Assembly: GCF_003667705.1 (NCBI RefSeq) | Contig: NZ_CP033019.1 | Span: forward strand, 1,054,001-1,118,000 | Direction of reading: 5' to 3' | DNA length: 64,000 nt | From: Janthinobacterium agaricidamnosum | GTDB lineage: Bacteria > Pseudomonadota > Gammaproteobacteria > Burkholderiales > Burkholderiaceae_D | Shown here: positions 14,619 to 24,789 of the stretch, in pieces | How the letters are laid out: each line of letters starts with the position of its first letter | Position numbering within the stretch: position 1 is the first letter of the stretch | Notes under the pieces: generated by a model | Database searches by the model: none | What the model saw: only the letters and a program-made list of their open reading frames with translations | What the model was told of the DNA's origin: nothing | Translations under genes and position numbers: made by a program

Positions 14619-17297
14619 ATGGATCAATTCGCAAAAGAAACAATTCCTATTTCCCTCGAAGAAGAGATGCGCAAGAGCTACCTCGATTACGCCATGAGCG
14701 TGATCGTCGGTCGCGCCTTGCCCGATGCGCGCGATGGCTTGAAGCCAGTGCACCGCCGCGTCTTGTTCGCGATGCATGAAATGAATAACGTGTGGAACCG
14801 CCCTTACGTCAAGTGCGCCCGCGTGGTCGGCGAAACCATGGGTAAATACCATCCCCACGGCGATGCCTCGATCTACGACACACTGGTGCGCATGGCGCAG
14901 GATTTCTCGCTGCGCTACATGCTCGTCGATGGCCAGGGCAACTTCGGTTCCGTCGACGGCGACGGCGCCGCGGCGATGCGTTACACCGAGTGCCGCCTCG
15001 ACAAGATCGCCGGCGAGCTGCTGGCCGATATCGACAAGGACACCGTCGACTTCCAGCCCAACTACGACGGCAAGGAAAAGGAACCGACGGTCTTGCCGAC
15101 GCGTATCCCGAACCTGCTGATCAATGGCTCGTCCGGTATTGCCGTCGGCATGGCGACGAACATTCCGCCACACAACATCACCGAAGTCATCGACGGCGCG
15201 CTGCACGTGCTGCGCAACCCCGATTGCACGATCGATGAATTGATCGAGCTGATCCCGGCGCCGGACTTCCCGACGGCCGGCATCATCTATGGCGTGTCCG
15301 GCGTGCGCGACGGCTATCGCACGGGCCGCGGCCGCGTTGTCATGCGCGCCAAGACCCACTTCGAGGAATACGGCAAGGATGGCGGCCGCATCGCCATCAT
15401 CGTCGACGAGCTGCCCTTCCAGGTCAACAAGAAATCCTTGCTGGAACGCATCGCTGAAAACGTGCGCGACAAGAAGCTCGACGGCATTTCCGACATCCGC
15501 GACGAATCCGACAAGTCGGGCATGCGCGTGGTGATCGAGCTGAAGCGGGGCGAAGTGCCGGAAGTGGTGCTGAACAATCTGTACAAGCAGACCCAGTTGC
15601 AAGACACCTTCGGCATGAACATGGTGGCCCTGGTCGATGGTCAGCCGAAGCTGCTGAACCTCAAGCAGATGCTGCAATGCTTCCTGTCGCACCGCCGCGA
15701 AGTGGTCACGCGCCGCACCGTGTTCGAACTGCGCAAGGCGCGCGAACGCGGTCACGTGCTCGAAGGCCTGGCGGTCGCGCTGGCCAACATCGATGACTTC
15801 ATCGCCATCATCAAGGCCGCGCCGACGCCGCCGATCGCGAAGGTCGAGCTAATGGCCAAGGCCTGGGATTCGTCCGTCGTGCGCGAAATGCTGGCCCGTA
15901 CGGGCGACGGCACGACGCCGGGCGGCGTCGATGCCTACCGTCCGGAAAACCTGCCGAAGCACTACGGCATGCAGACGGATGGCCTGTACAAGCTGTCGGA
16001 CGACCAGGCGCAGGAAATTCTGCAGATGCGCCTGCAGCGCCTGACCGGCCTGGAGCAGGACAAGATCGTCAACGAGTACAAGGACGTGATGGAACATATC
16101 GCCGACTTGCTCGACATCCTGGCCAAGCCGGAACGCGTCACCGTCATCATCACCGATGAAATGACGGCGGCGAAGAACGAATACGGCGCCGGCAACAAGG
16201 ATGTGCGCCGCTCGCAGATCGAATTGAACGCGACCGACCTGGAAACGGAAGACCTGATCACGCCGCAGGACATGGTCGTGACCCTGTCGCACACCGGTTA
16301 CATGAAGGCCCAGCCGATCACCGAATACCGCGCGCAGAAGCGCGGCGGCCGCGGCAAGCAGGCGATGGCGACGAAAGAGGAAGACTGGATCGACCAGCTG
16401 TTCATCGCCAACACGCACGACTACATCCTGTGCTTCTCGGATCGCGGCCGCATGTACTGGCTGAAGGTATGGGAAGTGCCGCAAGGCTCGCGCAACTCGC
16501 GCGGCAAGCCGATCGTCAACATGTTCCCGCTGCAGGACAACGAAAAGATCACCGTGATCCTGCCGTTGTCGGGAGAGAACCGCACGTTCCCGGAAGACCA
16601 TTACGTGTTCATGTCGACCAGCCTCGGCACCGTCAAGAAAACGCCGCTGAAGGACTTCAGCAATCCACGCAAGGCCGGCATCATCGCGGTCGACCTGGAC
16701 GACGGCGACTTCCTGATCGGCGCGGCGCTGACCGACGGCCAGCACGACGTGATGCTGTTCTCCGATTCGGGCAAGGCAGTGCGCTTCGACGAAAACGATG
16801 TGCGTCCGATGGGCCGTACGGCGCGCGGCGTGCGCGGCATGAACCTGGAAGAAGGCCAGCACGTGATCGCCCTGCTGGTGGCCGAGAACGAGCAGCAGTC
16901 GGTGCTGACGGCTACGGAAAACGGTTACGGCAAGCGTACGCCGATTCTTGAATACACGCGTCATGGCCGTGGCACGAAAGGCATGATCGCCATCCAGACC
17001 AGCGAGCGCAACGGTAAAGTGGTTGCCGCGACCCTGGTCGATGCCAGCGATGAAATCATGCTGATCACCACCGGTGGCGTCTTGATCCGCACCCGCGTGT
17101 CGGAAATCCGCGAGATGGGCCGCGCGACACAGGGCGTGACCCTGATCGCCGTGGAAGACGGCACCAAGCTGTCCGGCCTGCAGCGCGTGGTGGAAACGGA
17201 TATCGACGAAGTCGAGCTGACGACGGAGGCGGGTACGGATGCCGCGCCGGCAGCGGCCGAACCAGCCGATCCTGTTGACCCGGCCCAGCCGGAGTAA
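14619..17297 (+). CDS. gyrA: DNA gyrase subunit A
   Basis: The product is 892 residues, usual for GyrA. The breakage-reunion domain has Arg121-Tyr122, the catalytic tyrosine, in AMRYTECRL. The quinolone region reads [19 protein letters not shown]; residue 83 is Ala where E. coli has Ser, and residue 87 is Asp as usual. The C-terminal beta-pinwheel contains the GyrA box as QKRGGRG (near 567) and ends in an acidic, Ala/Pro-rich tail ([18 protein letters not shown]). With GyrB it introduces negative supercoils. The gene stands alone behind a 250-nt leader and is followed by a hairpin, then by serC-region genes in the usual betaproteobacterial order. Confidence 0.98.
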   Translation: MDQFAKETIPISLEEEMRKSYLDYAMSVIVGRALPDARDGLKPVHRRVLFAMHEMNNVWNRPYVKCARVVGETMGKYHPHGDASIYDTLVRMAQDFSLRYMLVDGQGNFGSVDGDGAAAMRYTECRLDKIAGELLADIDKDTVDFQPNYDGKEKEPTVLPTRIPNLLINGSSGIAVGMATNIPPHNITEVIDGALHVLRNPDCTIDELIELIPAPDFPTAGIIYGVSGVRDGYRTGRGRVVMRAKTHFEEYGKDGGRIAIIVDELPFQVNKKSLLERIAENVRDKKLDGISDIRDESDKSGMRVVIELKRGEVPEVVLNNLYKQTQLQDTFGMNMVALVDGQPKLLNLKQMLQCFLSHRREVVTRRTVFELRKARERGHVLEGLAVALANIDDFIAIIKAAPTPPIAKVELMAKAWDSSVVREMLARTGDGTTPGGVDAYRPENLPKHYGMQTDGLYKLSDDQAQEILQMRLQRLTGLEQDKIVNEYKDVMEHIADLLDILAKPERVTVIITDEMTAAKNEYGAGNKDVRRSQIELNATDLETEDLITPQDMVVTLSHTGYMKAQPITEYRAQKRGGRGKQAMATKEEDWIDQLFIANTHDYILCFSDRGRMYWLKVWEVPQGSRNSRGKPIVNMFPLQDNEKITVILPLSGENRTFPEDHYVFMSTSLGTVKKTPLKDFSNPRKAGIIAVDLDDGDFLIGAALTDGQHDVMLFSDSGKAVRFDENDVRPMGRTARGVRGMNLEEGQHVIALLVAENEQQSVLTATENGYGKRTPILEYTRHGRGTKGMIAIQTSERNGKVVAATLVDASDEIMLITTGGVLIRTRVSEIREMGRATQGVTLIAVEDGTKLSGLQRVVETDIDEVELTTEAGTDAAPAAAEPADPVDPAQPE

Positions 17298-17301
17298 GAT
17301 G

Positions 17302-17327
17302 ATTGGGGCTCTTTCGGGAGCCCCAAT
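17302..17327 (+). terminator. Hairpin after gyrA
   Basis: Arms ATTGGGGCTC and GGAGCCCCAAT around TTTCG, starting 5 nt after the gyrA stop. No T-run follows, so termination may be partial. Confidence 0.55.
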
Positions 17328-17368
17328 TGCTATTGGCGCGTCTTTTCGTGGTGCCGCCAGCAGAATTT

Positions 17369-17406
17369 CGTAGGTCGGCTTAGCCCGTCGGGCGTAAGCC
17401 GACATG
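17369..17406. repeat. REP-like palindrome, copy 1
   Basis: CGTAGGTCGGCTTAGCCC then GTCGGGCGTAAGCCGAC forms an imperfect palindrome. It shares the core GTAGGTnGGnTTAGC...GCGTAAnCCnAC with three copies at 20337-20455, but has a different centre. Confidence 0.65.
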
Positions 17407-17451
17407 CATCCGGCAGTGCCCTTTTACCAGTCATTCAACATCCCGCATGCC

Positions 17452-18036
17452 ATGAGAAAAATCGTCGCCACCTTCTTTGCCGCGTTTTCGCTGGCCTTCC
17501 TCGCGAGCCTGCCGGCCCTGGCCCAGAGCACGCAAGCCACACCCGCGCGCCAGGCGGCGCCCAGCCCCGCCATGAAAGTGGCCGTGCGGCGCATGCTCGA
17601 CGCGATGCAGTTCCCGCAACTGACGCGCAGCATCTTCGACCAGATGCTGCAATCGGTGCCCGCCATGATCCGCCAGTCGGCGCAGCAGCAAATCAACAGC
17701 AACCCGAAACTGGACGAGCAGCGCAAGGCGCGCGCGCTGGCCAGCGCCGAGGAAGAAATCCCCCTGGCCATCGCCACCCTGACGCAGGTACTGGCCGACC
17801 CGACCCTGATCGACGAGCTGGGCGACGAAATGGTGCCCCTGTATGCGCGTTTTTACACGGTGCCGGAAGTCGAGCAGCTGACGGCCTTTTACAAGACGCC
17901 GCTGGGCCGCAAGATGCTGGCCACCATGCCGCAGCTGTCGGCCGAATCGATGGCCATCAGCCAGCGCGTGCTGATCCCCCGCGTGAACGCCGTGCTTGAT
18001 CAGGTCATGCGGGCGGCCACGCAGTCGCCCCAATAA
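17452..18036 (+). CDS. Secreted DUF2059 domain protein
   Basis: The product is 194 residues from the ATG at 17452. A signal peptide ([20 protein letters not shown], cut after ALA near residue 23) is followed by a helical region and the DUF2059 core, with [31 protein letters not shown] near the C-terminus. This F-T-x-x-E-x-x-x-L-x-x-F-Y-x-T-P-x-G pattern is the hallmark of the family. The function is not known; members are small periplasmic proteins. It often sits between gyrA and serC in Oxalobacteraceae and related groups. It ends 26 nt before serC, so it may lead that operon. Confidence 0.85.
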   Translation: MRKIVATFFAAFSLAFLASLPALAQSTQATPARQAAPSPAMKVAVRRMLDAMQFPQLTRSIFDQMLQSVPAMIRQSAQQQINSNPKLDEQRKARALASAEEEIPLAIATLTQVLADPTLIDELGDEMVPLYARFYTVPEVEQLTAFYKTPLGRKMLATMPQLSAESMAISQRVLIPRVNAVLDQVMRAATQSPQ

Positions 18037-18062
18037 TTCTTATTTTCGCCAAGGACTGTATC

Positions 18063-19169
18063 GTGACCCATCAAGCCTTAAGCCCTATTTACAACTTCTC
18101 CGCCGGCCCAGCCGTCCTGCCCAAGGAAGTGCTGGCGCAAGCGGCCGCCGAGATGCAGGACTGGCACGGCAGCGGCATGTCGGTGATGGAAATGAGCCAC
18201 CGTGGTCCCGAATTCATTTCCATTTACAAGCAGGCCGTGGCCGACCTGCGCGAGCTGCTGGCCGTGCCCGAGAACTATAAAATCCTGTTCCTGCAGGGCG
18301 GCGGCTTGGGCGAGAACGCCATCATCCCGATGAACCTCGTGGGCCTGGCCGCGCAGCAGCCGGCCACCGTCGACTTCGTGCACACGGGCTCGTGGTCGGG
18401 CAAGTCGATCCAGGAAGCGGCCAAGTATGCCAATGTGAACGTGGCCGCGTCCTCGAAGGCTGCCCGTTTCACTGGCGTGCCGCCCGTCGCCGAATGGAAG
18501 CTGACGCCGGGCGCCGCCTACCTGCACATCTGCACCAATGAAACCATCGACGGCGTGGAATTCCAGCAGGCGCCGAACGTGCCGGCAGGCACCACCATCG
18601 TGGCCGACATGTCCTCGCACATTTTGTCGCGCGTGATCGACGTGTCGCAATACGGCGTGATCTTCGGCGGCGCGCAGAAAAATATCGGCCCGGCAGGCCT
18701 GACCCTGGTCATCGTGCGCGAAGACTTGCTGGGCAAGGCGCTGCCGATCTGCCCGTCGGCTTTTGACTGGACCATCGTGGCCGAACATGAGTCGATGTAC
18801 AACACGCCGCCCACCTACGGCATCTATATCGCCGGCCTGGTTTTCCAGTGGCTCAAACGCCAGGGTGGCGTTGCAGCCATGGAACAGCGTAATATTGAGA
18901 AAGCGGCGCTGCTGTACGCGGCGCTCGACGCGGACGACTTCTACCAGAACCGGGTCGACCCCGCATACCGTTCGCGCATGACCATCCCGTTCTATCTGCG
19001 CGATGAAAGTCTGAACGACGCATTCCTGGCCGGCGCCAAGCAGCGCGGCCTGCTGCAACTGAAGGGCCACAAGTCCGTCGGCGGCATGCGTGCATCGATC
19101 TATAACGCGATGCCGATCGAGGGCGTGCAAGCCCTGGTCACCTATTTGAACGAGTTTGCCGGACGCTGA
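18063..19169 (+). CDS. serC: Phosphoserine aminotransferase
   Basis: The product is 368 residues from a GTG at 18063 with AAGGA about 8 nt upstream. It shows the SerC N-terminus [18 protein letters not shown] and the sequence [13 protein letters not shown]. The PLP lysine is in [14 protein letters not shown], near residue 206. The C-terminus has [19 protein letters not shown]. It makes 3-phosphoserine from 3-phosphohydroxypyruvate for serine, and acts in pyridoxal synthesis. It heads the aromatic amino acid cluster, as in many betaproteobacteria. Confidence 0.97.
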   Translation: MTHQALSPIYNFSAGPAVLPKEVLAQAAAEMQDWHGSGMSVMEMSHRGPEFISIYKQAVADLRELLAVPENYKILFLQGGGLGENAIIPMNLVGLAAQQPATVDFVHTGSWSGKSIQEAAKYANVNVAASSKAARFTGVPPVAEWKLTPGAAYLHICTNETIDGVEFQQAPNVPAGTTIVADMSSHILSRVIDVSQYGVIFGGAQKNIGPAGLTLVIVREDLLGKALPICPSAFDWTIVAEHESMYNTPPTYGIYIAGLVFQWLKRQGGVAAMEQRNIEKAALLYAALDADDFYQNRVDPAYRSRMTIPFYLRDESLNDAFLAGAKQRGLLQLKGHKSVGGMRASIYNAMPIEGVQALVTYLNEFAGR

Positions 19170-19252
19170 GTCGCTTAACCGACCGCGCCGGCCCGCCGCC
19201 GGCGCAGGCCGCGCGGCCATGATTGAAGTACAGCTGACGAAACAAACCATCC

Positions 19253-20323
19253 ATGACCGATAAATTGAAACCGCTGCGCGAACAGATCGATGCGATCGAC
19301 GCGCAAATCCTCGAACTGCTGAACCGCCGCGCGCAAATCGCCCAGCAGGTGGGCCACGTGAAGGCCGAGACGCAGGCGCCCGTATTCCGTCCCGAGCGCG
19401 AAGCGCAGGTGCTGCGCGGCGTGGCCGAGCGTAATCCCGGCCCCATGGGCAACCGCGAAGTGCAGACCATCTTCCGCGAAATCATGTCGTCCTGCCGCTC
19501 GCTGGAAAAGCGCGTGACCGTGGCCTACCTTGGCCCGGCCGGCACCTTCAGCGAGCAGGCCGTGTATCAGCAGTTCGGCAGCGCCGTCGAAGGCTTGCCG
19601 TGCGCGTCCATCGATGAAGTATTCCGTTCCGCCGAGGCGGGAACGGCGGACTTCGGCGTCGTGCCGATCGAAAATTCCTCGGAAGGCGCCGTCAACCGCA
19701 CGCTCGACATGATGCTGCAGACCAGTCTCATCATCAGCGGCGAGGTGGCGATCGCCGTGCACCACAGCCTGATGACGAAGAGCGGCAGCATGGATGGCGT
19801 CACGTCCATCTGCGCCCATTCGCAGGCGCTGGCGCAGTGTCAGGTGTGGCTGAACCAGAACTACCCGCATATCGAGCGCCGCGCCGTGGCCTCGAATGCC
19901 GAGGCGGCCCGCATGGCGGGCGAAGACGGCACGGTGGCGGCGATTGCCAGCGAACTGGCCGGCGCGCAGTACAAGCTGGGCGTGGTCAAGGGCCATATCC
20001 AGGACGATCCGCACAACCGCACGCGCTTTGCCGTCGTGGGCACCTTGCAGACGGCGCCATCGGGCAAGGACCAGACCTCGCTGGTGCTGGCCGTGCCGAA
20101 CAAGGCGGGCGCCGTGTACCAGCTGCTGGCGCCCCTGGCCAAGCACGGCGTGTCGATGACGCGCTTCGAGTCGCGCCCGGCGCGCATGGGCAGCTGGGAG
20201 TATTATTTCTATGTCGACGTGGAGGGCCACGTGCACGACGCGGCCGTCGCCCAGGCGCTGGCCGAGCTGCAGAGCAATGCGGCGTTTTTCAAGGTGCTGG
20301 GGTCGTATCCGGTCAGTTTGTGA
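19253..20323 (+). CDS. pheA: Bifunctional chorismate mutase / prephenate dehydratase (P-protein)
   Basis: The product is 356 residues. Residues about 1-90 form an AroQ chorismate mutase (KLKPLREQIDAIDAQILELL, then RRAQIAQQVGHVK). A prephenate dehydratase domain begins AYLGPAGTFSEQAV near residue 93 and holds the NSSEGAVNRTLD block with the catalytic Thr region (TRFAVVG). A C-terminal ACT domain contains ESRPARMGSWEYYFYVD, the phenylalanine-binding ESRP motif, so feedback control by phenylalanine is expected. It leads chorismate to phenylpyruvate. It lies 83 nt after serC. Confidence 0.97.
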   Translation: MTDKLKPLREQIDAIDAQILELLNRRAQIAQQVGHVKAETQAPVFRPEREAQVLRGVAERNPGPMGNREVQTIFREIMSSCRSLEKRVTVAYLGPAGTFSEQAVYQQFGSAVEGLPCASIDEVFRSAEAGTADFGVVPIENSSEGAVNRTLDMMLQTSLIISGEVAIAVHHSLMTKSGSMDGVTSICAHSQALAQCQVWLNQNYPHIERRAVASNAEAARMAGEDGTVAAIASELAGAQYKLGVVKGHIQDDPHNRTRFAVVGTLQTAPSGKDQTSLVLAVPNKAGAVYQLLAPLAKHGVSMTRFESRPARMGSWEYYFYVDVEGHVHDAAVAQALAELQSNAAFFKVLGSYPVSL

Positions 20324-20336
20324 CTTCGTTGACTGG

Positions 20337-20455
20337 TGTCGGATTACGCTGCGCTAATCCGACCTACGGTAAGCTGTAGGTTGGGTTAGCGCAGCGTAAC
20401 CCAACAAACAACCACGGTAAGCCGTAGCTTGGGTTAGCGCAGCGTAACCCAACAA
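20337..20455. repeat. Cluster of three REP-like palindromes between pheA and hisC
   Basis: Copy 2 (20337-20368, inverted) and copies 3 (20377-20405) and 4 (20423-20455, both direct) share GTAGGTTGGGTTAGCGCAGC-type cores, each an imperfect palindrome with TTAGCGCAGCGTAA at the centre. Copies 3 and 4 are nearly identical and about 46 bp apart. The opposing orientations are typical of REP clusters. The stretch 20324-20496 holds no gene. Confidence 0.8.
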
Positions 20456-20496
20456 CAGCCACCAGCCTAATCATTCACCAACTTTTAAAGAACACC

Positions 20497-21603
20497 ATGT
20501 CTAAAAATATCGGTCCAGAATACGTCCGCGCCATCGCCCCTTATCAGAGCGGCAAACCGATCGCGGAAGTTGCGCGCGAATTCGGCCTCGACGAGGCAGC
20601 CATCGTCAAGCTGGCGTCGAATGAAAACCCGTACGGCATGCCGGAATCGGCGAAGCAGGCGATGATCGCCGCCATCGATGACCTGGGCCGCTACCCGGAC
20701 GCCAACGGCTTCGACTTGAAAGCCGTGCTGTCCAAGCGCTACGACGTGCCTGCCGACTGGATCACCCTGGGCAACGGCAGCAATGACATCCTGGAAATCG
20801 CCGCGCACGCCTTCGTGCAGCATGGCCAATCCGTCGTCTACTCGCAGTACTCGTTTGCCGTGTACGCGCTGGCCACGCAAGGCCTGGGTGCGCGCCACAT
20901 CGTCGTGCCGGCGCAAGCCTACGGCCATGACCTCGACGCGATGGCTGCGGCGATTGCCGACGACACGCGTCTGGTCTTCATCGCCAACCCGAACAACCCG
21001 ACCGGCACCTTCCTGTCGGCCGCGCAGCTCGAAGCCTTCCTGCAGAAAGTGCCGGCGCATGTCGTCGTCGTGCTCGACGAAGCCTACAACGAATTCCTGT
21101 CGGCCGACGACCAGTACGAGTCGACGGCCTGGGTGCGCCAGTATCCGAACCTGGTGGTGTCGCGCACCTTGTCGAAGGCGTATGGCCTGGCCGGCCTGCG
21201 CATCGGCTTTGCCATCGCCCAGCCGGTGCTGACGGACCTGATGAACCGCATCCGCCAGCCGTTCAACGTCAACTCGCTGGCGCAGGCCGCCGCGATTGCC
21301 GCCCTGAACGACAAGGCATTCCTCGAGCAAAGCGCGCGCAACAACGCGGCCGGCTACCAGCAGTTCACGGAGGCGTTCGACGCCCTGGGCCTGGAATACG
21401 TGCCGTCGCACGGCAATTTCGTGCTGGTGAAGGTGGGCGACGATGACGAGGCGGGCGCGCGCGTCAACCTGGCATTGCTCAAGCAGGGCGTGATCGTGCG
21501 TCCGGTCGGCAGCTATGGCTTGCCGCAATGGCTGCGCATTTCCATCGGCCTGCCGCAGGAAAACGCCATCCTCATCGCCGCGCTGACGAAAGCGCTGGCC
21601 TGA
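20497..21603 (+). CDS. hisC: Histidinol-phosphate aminotransferase
   Basis: The product is 368 residues, a class II-type PLP aminotransferase. Family blocks are KLASNENPYGMPESAKQAM, LGNGSNDILEIAAHAF, IANPNNPTG and DEAYNEF. The PLP lysine is in VSRTLSKAYGLAGLRIG near residue 228. HisC transfers the amino group to imidazole-acetol phosphate. HisC-like enzymes in this setting (pheA-hisC-tyrA) may also act on aromatic keto acids. The tyrA start is only 4 nt after its stop, so the two are co-translated. Confidence 0.95.
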   Translation: MSKNIGPEYVRAIAPYQSGKPIAEVAREFGLDEAAIVKLASNENPYGMPESAKQAMIAAIDDLGRYPDANGFDLKAVLSKRYDVPADWITLGNGSNDILEIAAHAFVQHGQSVVYSQYSFAVYALATQGLGARHIVVPAQAYGHDLDAMAAAIADDTRLVFIANPNNPTGTFLSAAQLEAFLQKVPAHVVVVLDEAYNEFLSADDQYESTAWVRQYPNLVVSRTLSKAYGLAGLRIGFAIAQPVLTDLMNRIRQPFNVNSLAQAAAIAALNDKAFLEQSARNNAAGYQQFTEAFDALGLEYVPSHGNFVLVKVGDDDEAGARVNLALLKQGVIVRPVGSYGLPQWLRISIGLPQENAILIAALTKALA

Positions 21604-21607
21604 CGAT

Positions 21608-22516
21608 ATGATGACGCCTGCACTGAACAAGGTAGTCATCTTTGGCGTGGGCCTGATTGGCGGTTCGTTCGCGCGCGCCTTGAAACATGCGGGCGCGGTC
21701 GGCACGGTGGTCGGCATGGGCCGCTCGCCGGCCTCGATGGCGCGCGCGCTCGAACTGGGCATCATCGACGAGATCGGCGGCGACATGGCTGCTGCCTTGC
21801 TTGGCGCCGACCTGGTGCTGGTCGCCGCGCCCGTGGCGCAGACGGGCGCCATCCTCTCGTCCATCGCGCCGCACCTGCAGCCCGGCACCATCGTCACCGA
21901 CGCGGGCAGCACGAAAAGCGACGTGGTGGCGGCCGCGCGCGTGGCCCTGGGGGGCAAGGTGGCGCAATTCGTGCCCGGCCACCCGATCGCGGGACGCGAG
22001 ACGAACGGCCCCGATGCGGCCATCGTCGATCTGTATCAAGGCAAGAAAGTGGTGCTCACGCCGCTGGCGGAAAATAGCGCCGCCGATGTGGAGCGGGTGG
22101 CGGCCGCGTGGCGCGCCTGTGGCGCCATCCTGCACACCTTGAGCCCCGAAGAACATGACAAGGTGTTTGCCGCCGTCAGCCACCTGCCGCATCTGCTGGC
22201 CTTTGCGCTGGTCGACGACATCGCCAAGAAACCGCACGCGGGCCTGCTGTTCCAATACGCGGCCAGCGGCTTTCGCGACTTTACGCGCATCGCCGGCTCA
22301 TCGCCGGAAATGTGGCGCGACATCAGCCTGGCCAACCAGCCGGCGCTGCTGCATGAACTGGACGCCTACCTGGCGCAGTTGACGACCTTGCGCGCCCATC
22401 TGGCCGCGCACGACGGCGCCGCCATCGAGGGCGTGTATGCGAACGCCCAGCACGCGCGCCAGCAATGGATCGAGGCGATCGAAACGGCGGAAATACCGGC
22501 CGCGCCCCCACGATAA
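21608..22516 (+). CDS. tyrA: Prephenate dehydrogenase
   Basis: The product is 302 residues. The N-terminal Rossmann fold has VVIFGVGLIGGSFARAL (GxGxxGG), followed by VVGMGRSP and DLVLVAAPV. The catalytic region has VPGHPIAGRE, with the histidine that binds prephenate, and the C-terminal helical domain has EEHDKVFAAVSHLPHLLAFAL. It oxidatively decarboxylates prephenate to 4-hydroxyphenylpyruvate for tyrosine. It is only 18 nt before aroA. No ACT domain is present. Confidence 0.95.
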   Translation: MMTPALNKVVIFGVGLIGGSFARALKHAGAVGTVVGMGRSPASMARALELGIIDEIGGDMAAALLGADLVLVAAPVAQTGAILSSIAPHLQPGTIVTDAGSTKSDVVAAARVALGGKVAQFVPGHPIAGRETNGPDAAIVDLYQGKKVVLTPLAENSAADVERVAAAWRACGAILHTLSPEEHDKVFAAVSHLPHLLAFALVDDIAKKPHAGLLFQYAASGFRDFTRIAGSSPEMWRDISLANQPALLHELDAYLAQLTTLRAHLAAHDGAAIEGVYANAQHARQQWIEAIETAEIPAAPPR

Positions 22517-22534
22517 ATACTCAAGGATTCCAGC

Positions 22535-23890
22535 ATGACCCAGACCAAGCACTATCCCCACCATATCGATCTGAAGCCGGTGATGCACGCCGAAGGCACG
22601 GTGCGCTTGCCCGGCTCGAAAAGCATTTCCAACCGCGTGCTGCTGCTGGCCGCGCTGGCCAAGGGCACGACGAAGATCATCGACCTGCTCGCCTCCGACG
22701 ACACCTTCGTCATGCTGACTGCCCTGACGTCGCTGGGCGTCAAATGGACGCAGGATGAATTGACGGGCGACCCGGCCACGGCCCACCAGGTGCACCACGT
22801 GGAAGGCTGCGGCGGCGTGTTCCCGCACCACGAGGCGGACCTGTTCATGGGGAACGCCGGCACGGCGATCCGCCCGCTGACGGCGGCGCTGGCCGTGATC
22901 GGCGGCGACTACACCTTGCACGGCGTGTCGCGCATGCACGAGCGCCCGATCGGCGACCTGGTCGACGCGCTGAACGCCGTCGGCACGCAGATCGAGTACA
23001 CGGGCGAGCAGGGCTTCCCGCCGCTGCGCATCCGCCGCGGCCACATCCACGCGCAACGCATCGCCGTGCGCGGCAACGTGTCGAGCCAGTTCCTGACGGC
23101 CCTGCTGATGGTGGCGCCGCTGATGGCGCGCGACCATGCGATCACCATCGATGTCACGGGCGAGCTGATCTCGAAGCCGTATATCGAGATCACCCTGAAC
23201 CTGATGCGCCGCTTCGGCGTGACCGTCGAGCATGACGGCTGGCAGTCGTTCACCGTGCAGCCGGGCCAGCACTATCAAAGCCCGGGCACGATCCACGTGG
23301 AAGGCGACGCCTCGTCGGCCTCGTATTTCCTGGCGGCCGGCGCCATCGGCGGCGGTCCCGTGCGCGTGGAAGGCGTGGGGCGCGACAGCATCCAGGGCGA
23401 CGTGCGTTTCGTCGAAGCCTTGCAGCAGATGGGCGCGACCATCACCATGGGCGAGAACTGGATCGAGGCGCGTTCGAACGGCGTGCTGAAAGCCGTCGAC
23501 ATGGACTTTAACCATATTCCCGACGCGGCCATGACGATCGCCGTGGCGGCCCTGTACGCGGACGGTACCTCGACCTTGCGCAATATCGCCAGCTGGCGGG
23601 TGAAGGAAACGGACCGCCTGGCCGCCATGGCGACGGAATTGCGCAAACTCGGCGCCGAAGTGGAAGAGGGCGCCGATTACCTGCGCGTGACCCCGCCGGC
23701 CGAAATCCAGGCAGCGACCATCGACACGTATGACGACCACCGCATGGCCATGTGCTTCTCGCTCGCTTCGCTGGACGGCGCCGCGCGCCGCGGCAACGAG
23801 ATGCGCATCAACGACCCGAAATGCGTGGCCAAGACCTTCCCCGAGTATTTCGCCGCCTTCGCGGGGATTGCCAAAGATACTCTTATTTAA
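22535..23890 (+). CDS. aroA: 3-phosphoshikimate 1-carboxyvinyltransferase (EPSP synthase)
   Basis: The product is 451 residues with the EPSPS signatures [18 protein letters not shown] near residue 24, the glycine-rich [14 protein letters not shown], and [20 protein letters not shown] with [12 protein letters not shown] near the C-terminus. GNAGTAxRP with this N-terminus marks a class I-type enzyme. It makes 5-enolpyruvylshikimate-3-phosphate before chorismate. It fits the cluster pheA-hisC-tyrA-aroA, which brings chorismate to Phe and Tyr. A repeat element lies directly after it. Confidence 0.97.
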   Translation: MTQTKHYPHHIDLKPVMHAEGTVRLPGSKSISNRVLLLAALAKGTTKIIDLLASDDTFVMLTALTSLGVKWTQDELTGDPATAHQVHHVEGCGGVFPHHEADLFMGNAGTAIRPLTAALAVIGGDYTLHGVSRMHERPIGDLVDALNAVGTQIEYTGEQGFPPLRIRRGHIHAQRIAVRGNVSSQFLTALLMVAPLMARDHAITIDVTGELISKPYIEITLNLMRRFGVTVEHDGWQSFTVQPGQHYQSPGTIHVEGDASSASYFLAAGAIGGGPVRVEGVGRDSIQGDVRFVEALQQMGATITMGENWIEARSNGVLKAVDMDFNHIPDAAMTIAVAALYADGTSTLRNIASWRVKETDRLAAMATELRKLGAEVEEGADYLRVTPPAEIQAATIDTYDDHRMAMCFSLASLDGAARRGNEMRINDPKCVAKTFPEYFAAFAGIAKDTLI

Positions 23891-23898
23891 CCGAAATC

Positions 23899-23964
23899 CG
23901 GGGTCAGACCCTCTCCACCCGCAACGCCAGTTCAGGCGTTGACGCAAGCGGGGGTCTGACCCCA
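23899..23964. repeat. GGGGTCAGACC repeat element, copy 1
   Basis: GGGGTCAGACCC (23900-23911) and GGGTCTGACCCC (23952-23963) form inverted ends around 40 bp, which themselves contain AACGCC/GGCGTT arms. Two related copies are at 47534-47713. It begins 8 nt after the aroA stop. Confidence 0.75.
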
Positions 23965-24001
23965 GCCCTTTTGGGTTTAGTTTTTTTAAAGTGACAAAAT
24001 A

Positions 24002-24670
24002 ATGCCAACATCCACCATCCCAGTCATCGCCATCGACGGCCCCACCGCTTCCGGCAAGGGCACGGTGGCGCACCGCGTGGCCGACAAGCTGGGCTTTCAT
24101 TACCTGGACTCGGGCGCGCTGTACCGCCTGACGGCCTTGAGCGCGCTGCGCCGCGGCACGGACTTGCGCGACGAGCACGCGCTGGCCAAGCTGGCCGAGC
24201 ACTTGCCTTGCCACTTCGCCAATGGCGAGATCCTGCTGGCGCAGGAAAATGTCACCGAGCAGATCCGTGCCGAAGAGGTGGGCAACACGGCGTCGAAAAT
24301 TGCCGTATTGCCAACTGTACGCCATGCCCTCGTCAGCTTGCAGCTGGGTTTTCGCAAGACGCCGGGCCTGGTGGCCGACGGGCGCGACATGGGCACGGTG
24401 ATCTTCCCGCATGCCCAATTGAAGGTCTTCCTCACGGCCAGTGTCGAGGCGCGCGCGCAACGGCGCTACAAGCAATTGATAGACAAGGGTTTTTCTGCTA
24501 ATATGGAAGACCTTCTGATGGATTTGCAGGCGCGGGACGAACGTGATACTCACCGTGCGATTGCGCCGCTGGTCCCCGCGGAAGGGGCGCATGTCCTCGA
24601 TACGTCGGCAATGACGGCAGATGATGCCGTTGAAGCCGTGTTGAAATGGTATGCAGCTGCAGCAAAATAG
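24002..24670 (+). CDS. cmk: Cytidylate kinase
   Basis: The product is 222 residues. It starts with the P-loop [20 protein letters not shown], then [16 protein letters not shown], the CMP-binding [15 protein letters not shown] and the lid region [15 protein letters not shown]. It phosphorylates CMP and dCMP. It is followed by rpsA, as in many proteobacteria. A strong promoter-like sequence lies inside the 3' third of the gene at 24476-24504 and probably serves rpsA. Confidence 0.97.
   Translation: MPTSTIPVIAIDGPTASGKGTVAHRVADKLGFHYLDSGALYRLTALSALRRGTDLRDEHALAKLAEHLPCHFANGEILLAQENVTEQIRAEEVGNTASKIAVLPTVRHALVSLQLGFRKTPGLVADGRDMGTVIFPHAQLKVFLTASVEARAQRRYKQLIDKGFSANMEDLLMDLQARDERDTHRAIAPLVPAEGAHVLDTSAMTADDAVEAVLKWYAAAAK
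24476..24504 (+). promoter_or_regulatory. rpsA: Near-consensus sigma70 promoter inside cmk, likely for rpsA
   Basis: TTGATA and TAATAT are separated by exactly 17 nt, each one base from TTGACA/TATAAT-type consensus or close to it. Transcription would start near 24511 and give a 280-nt leader before rpsA. In E. coli, rpsA promoters also lie in and after cmk. Confidence 0.65.
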
Positions 24671-24789
24671 TGTGATTTCTATGCTATGTGGTGCCCGTTG
24701 ACGGCTCCTGGCCTGTCCGGGTGTGTCAAAAACCTAACCCAGTTTAAGTCGCATCGTGCGATCTCTGCTGGATAACCTGTGTGAACCCT

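Noticed and set aside
15849..17405. A 518-codon open frame antisense to gyrA
   Set aside because: It mirrors the third-position GC bias of gyrA, has Arg/His/Gln-rich composition without motifs, and gyrA itself is beyond doubt.
22298..24592. A 764-codon open frame antisense to tyrA, aroA and cmk
   Set aside because: It spans three clearly conserved genes and an intergenic repeat, and its product has no recognisable domain.
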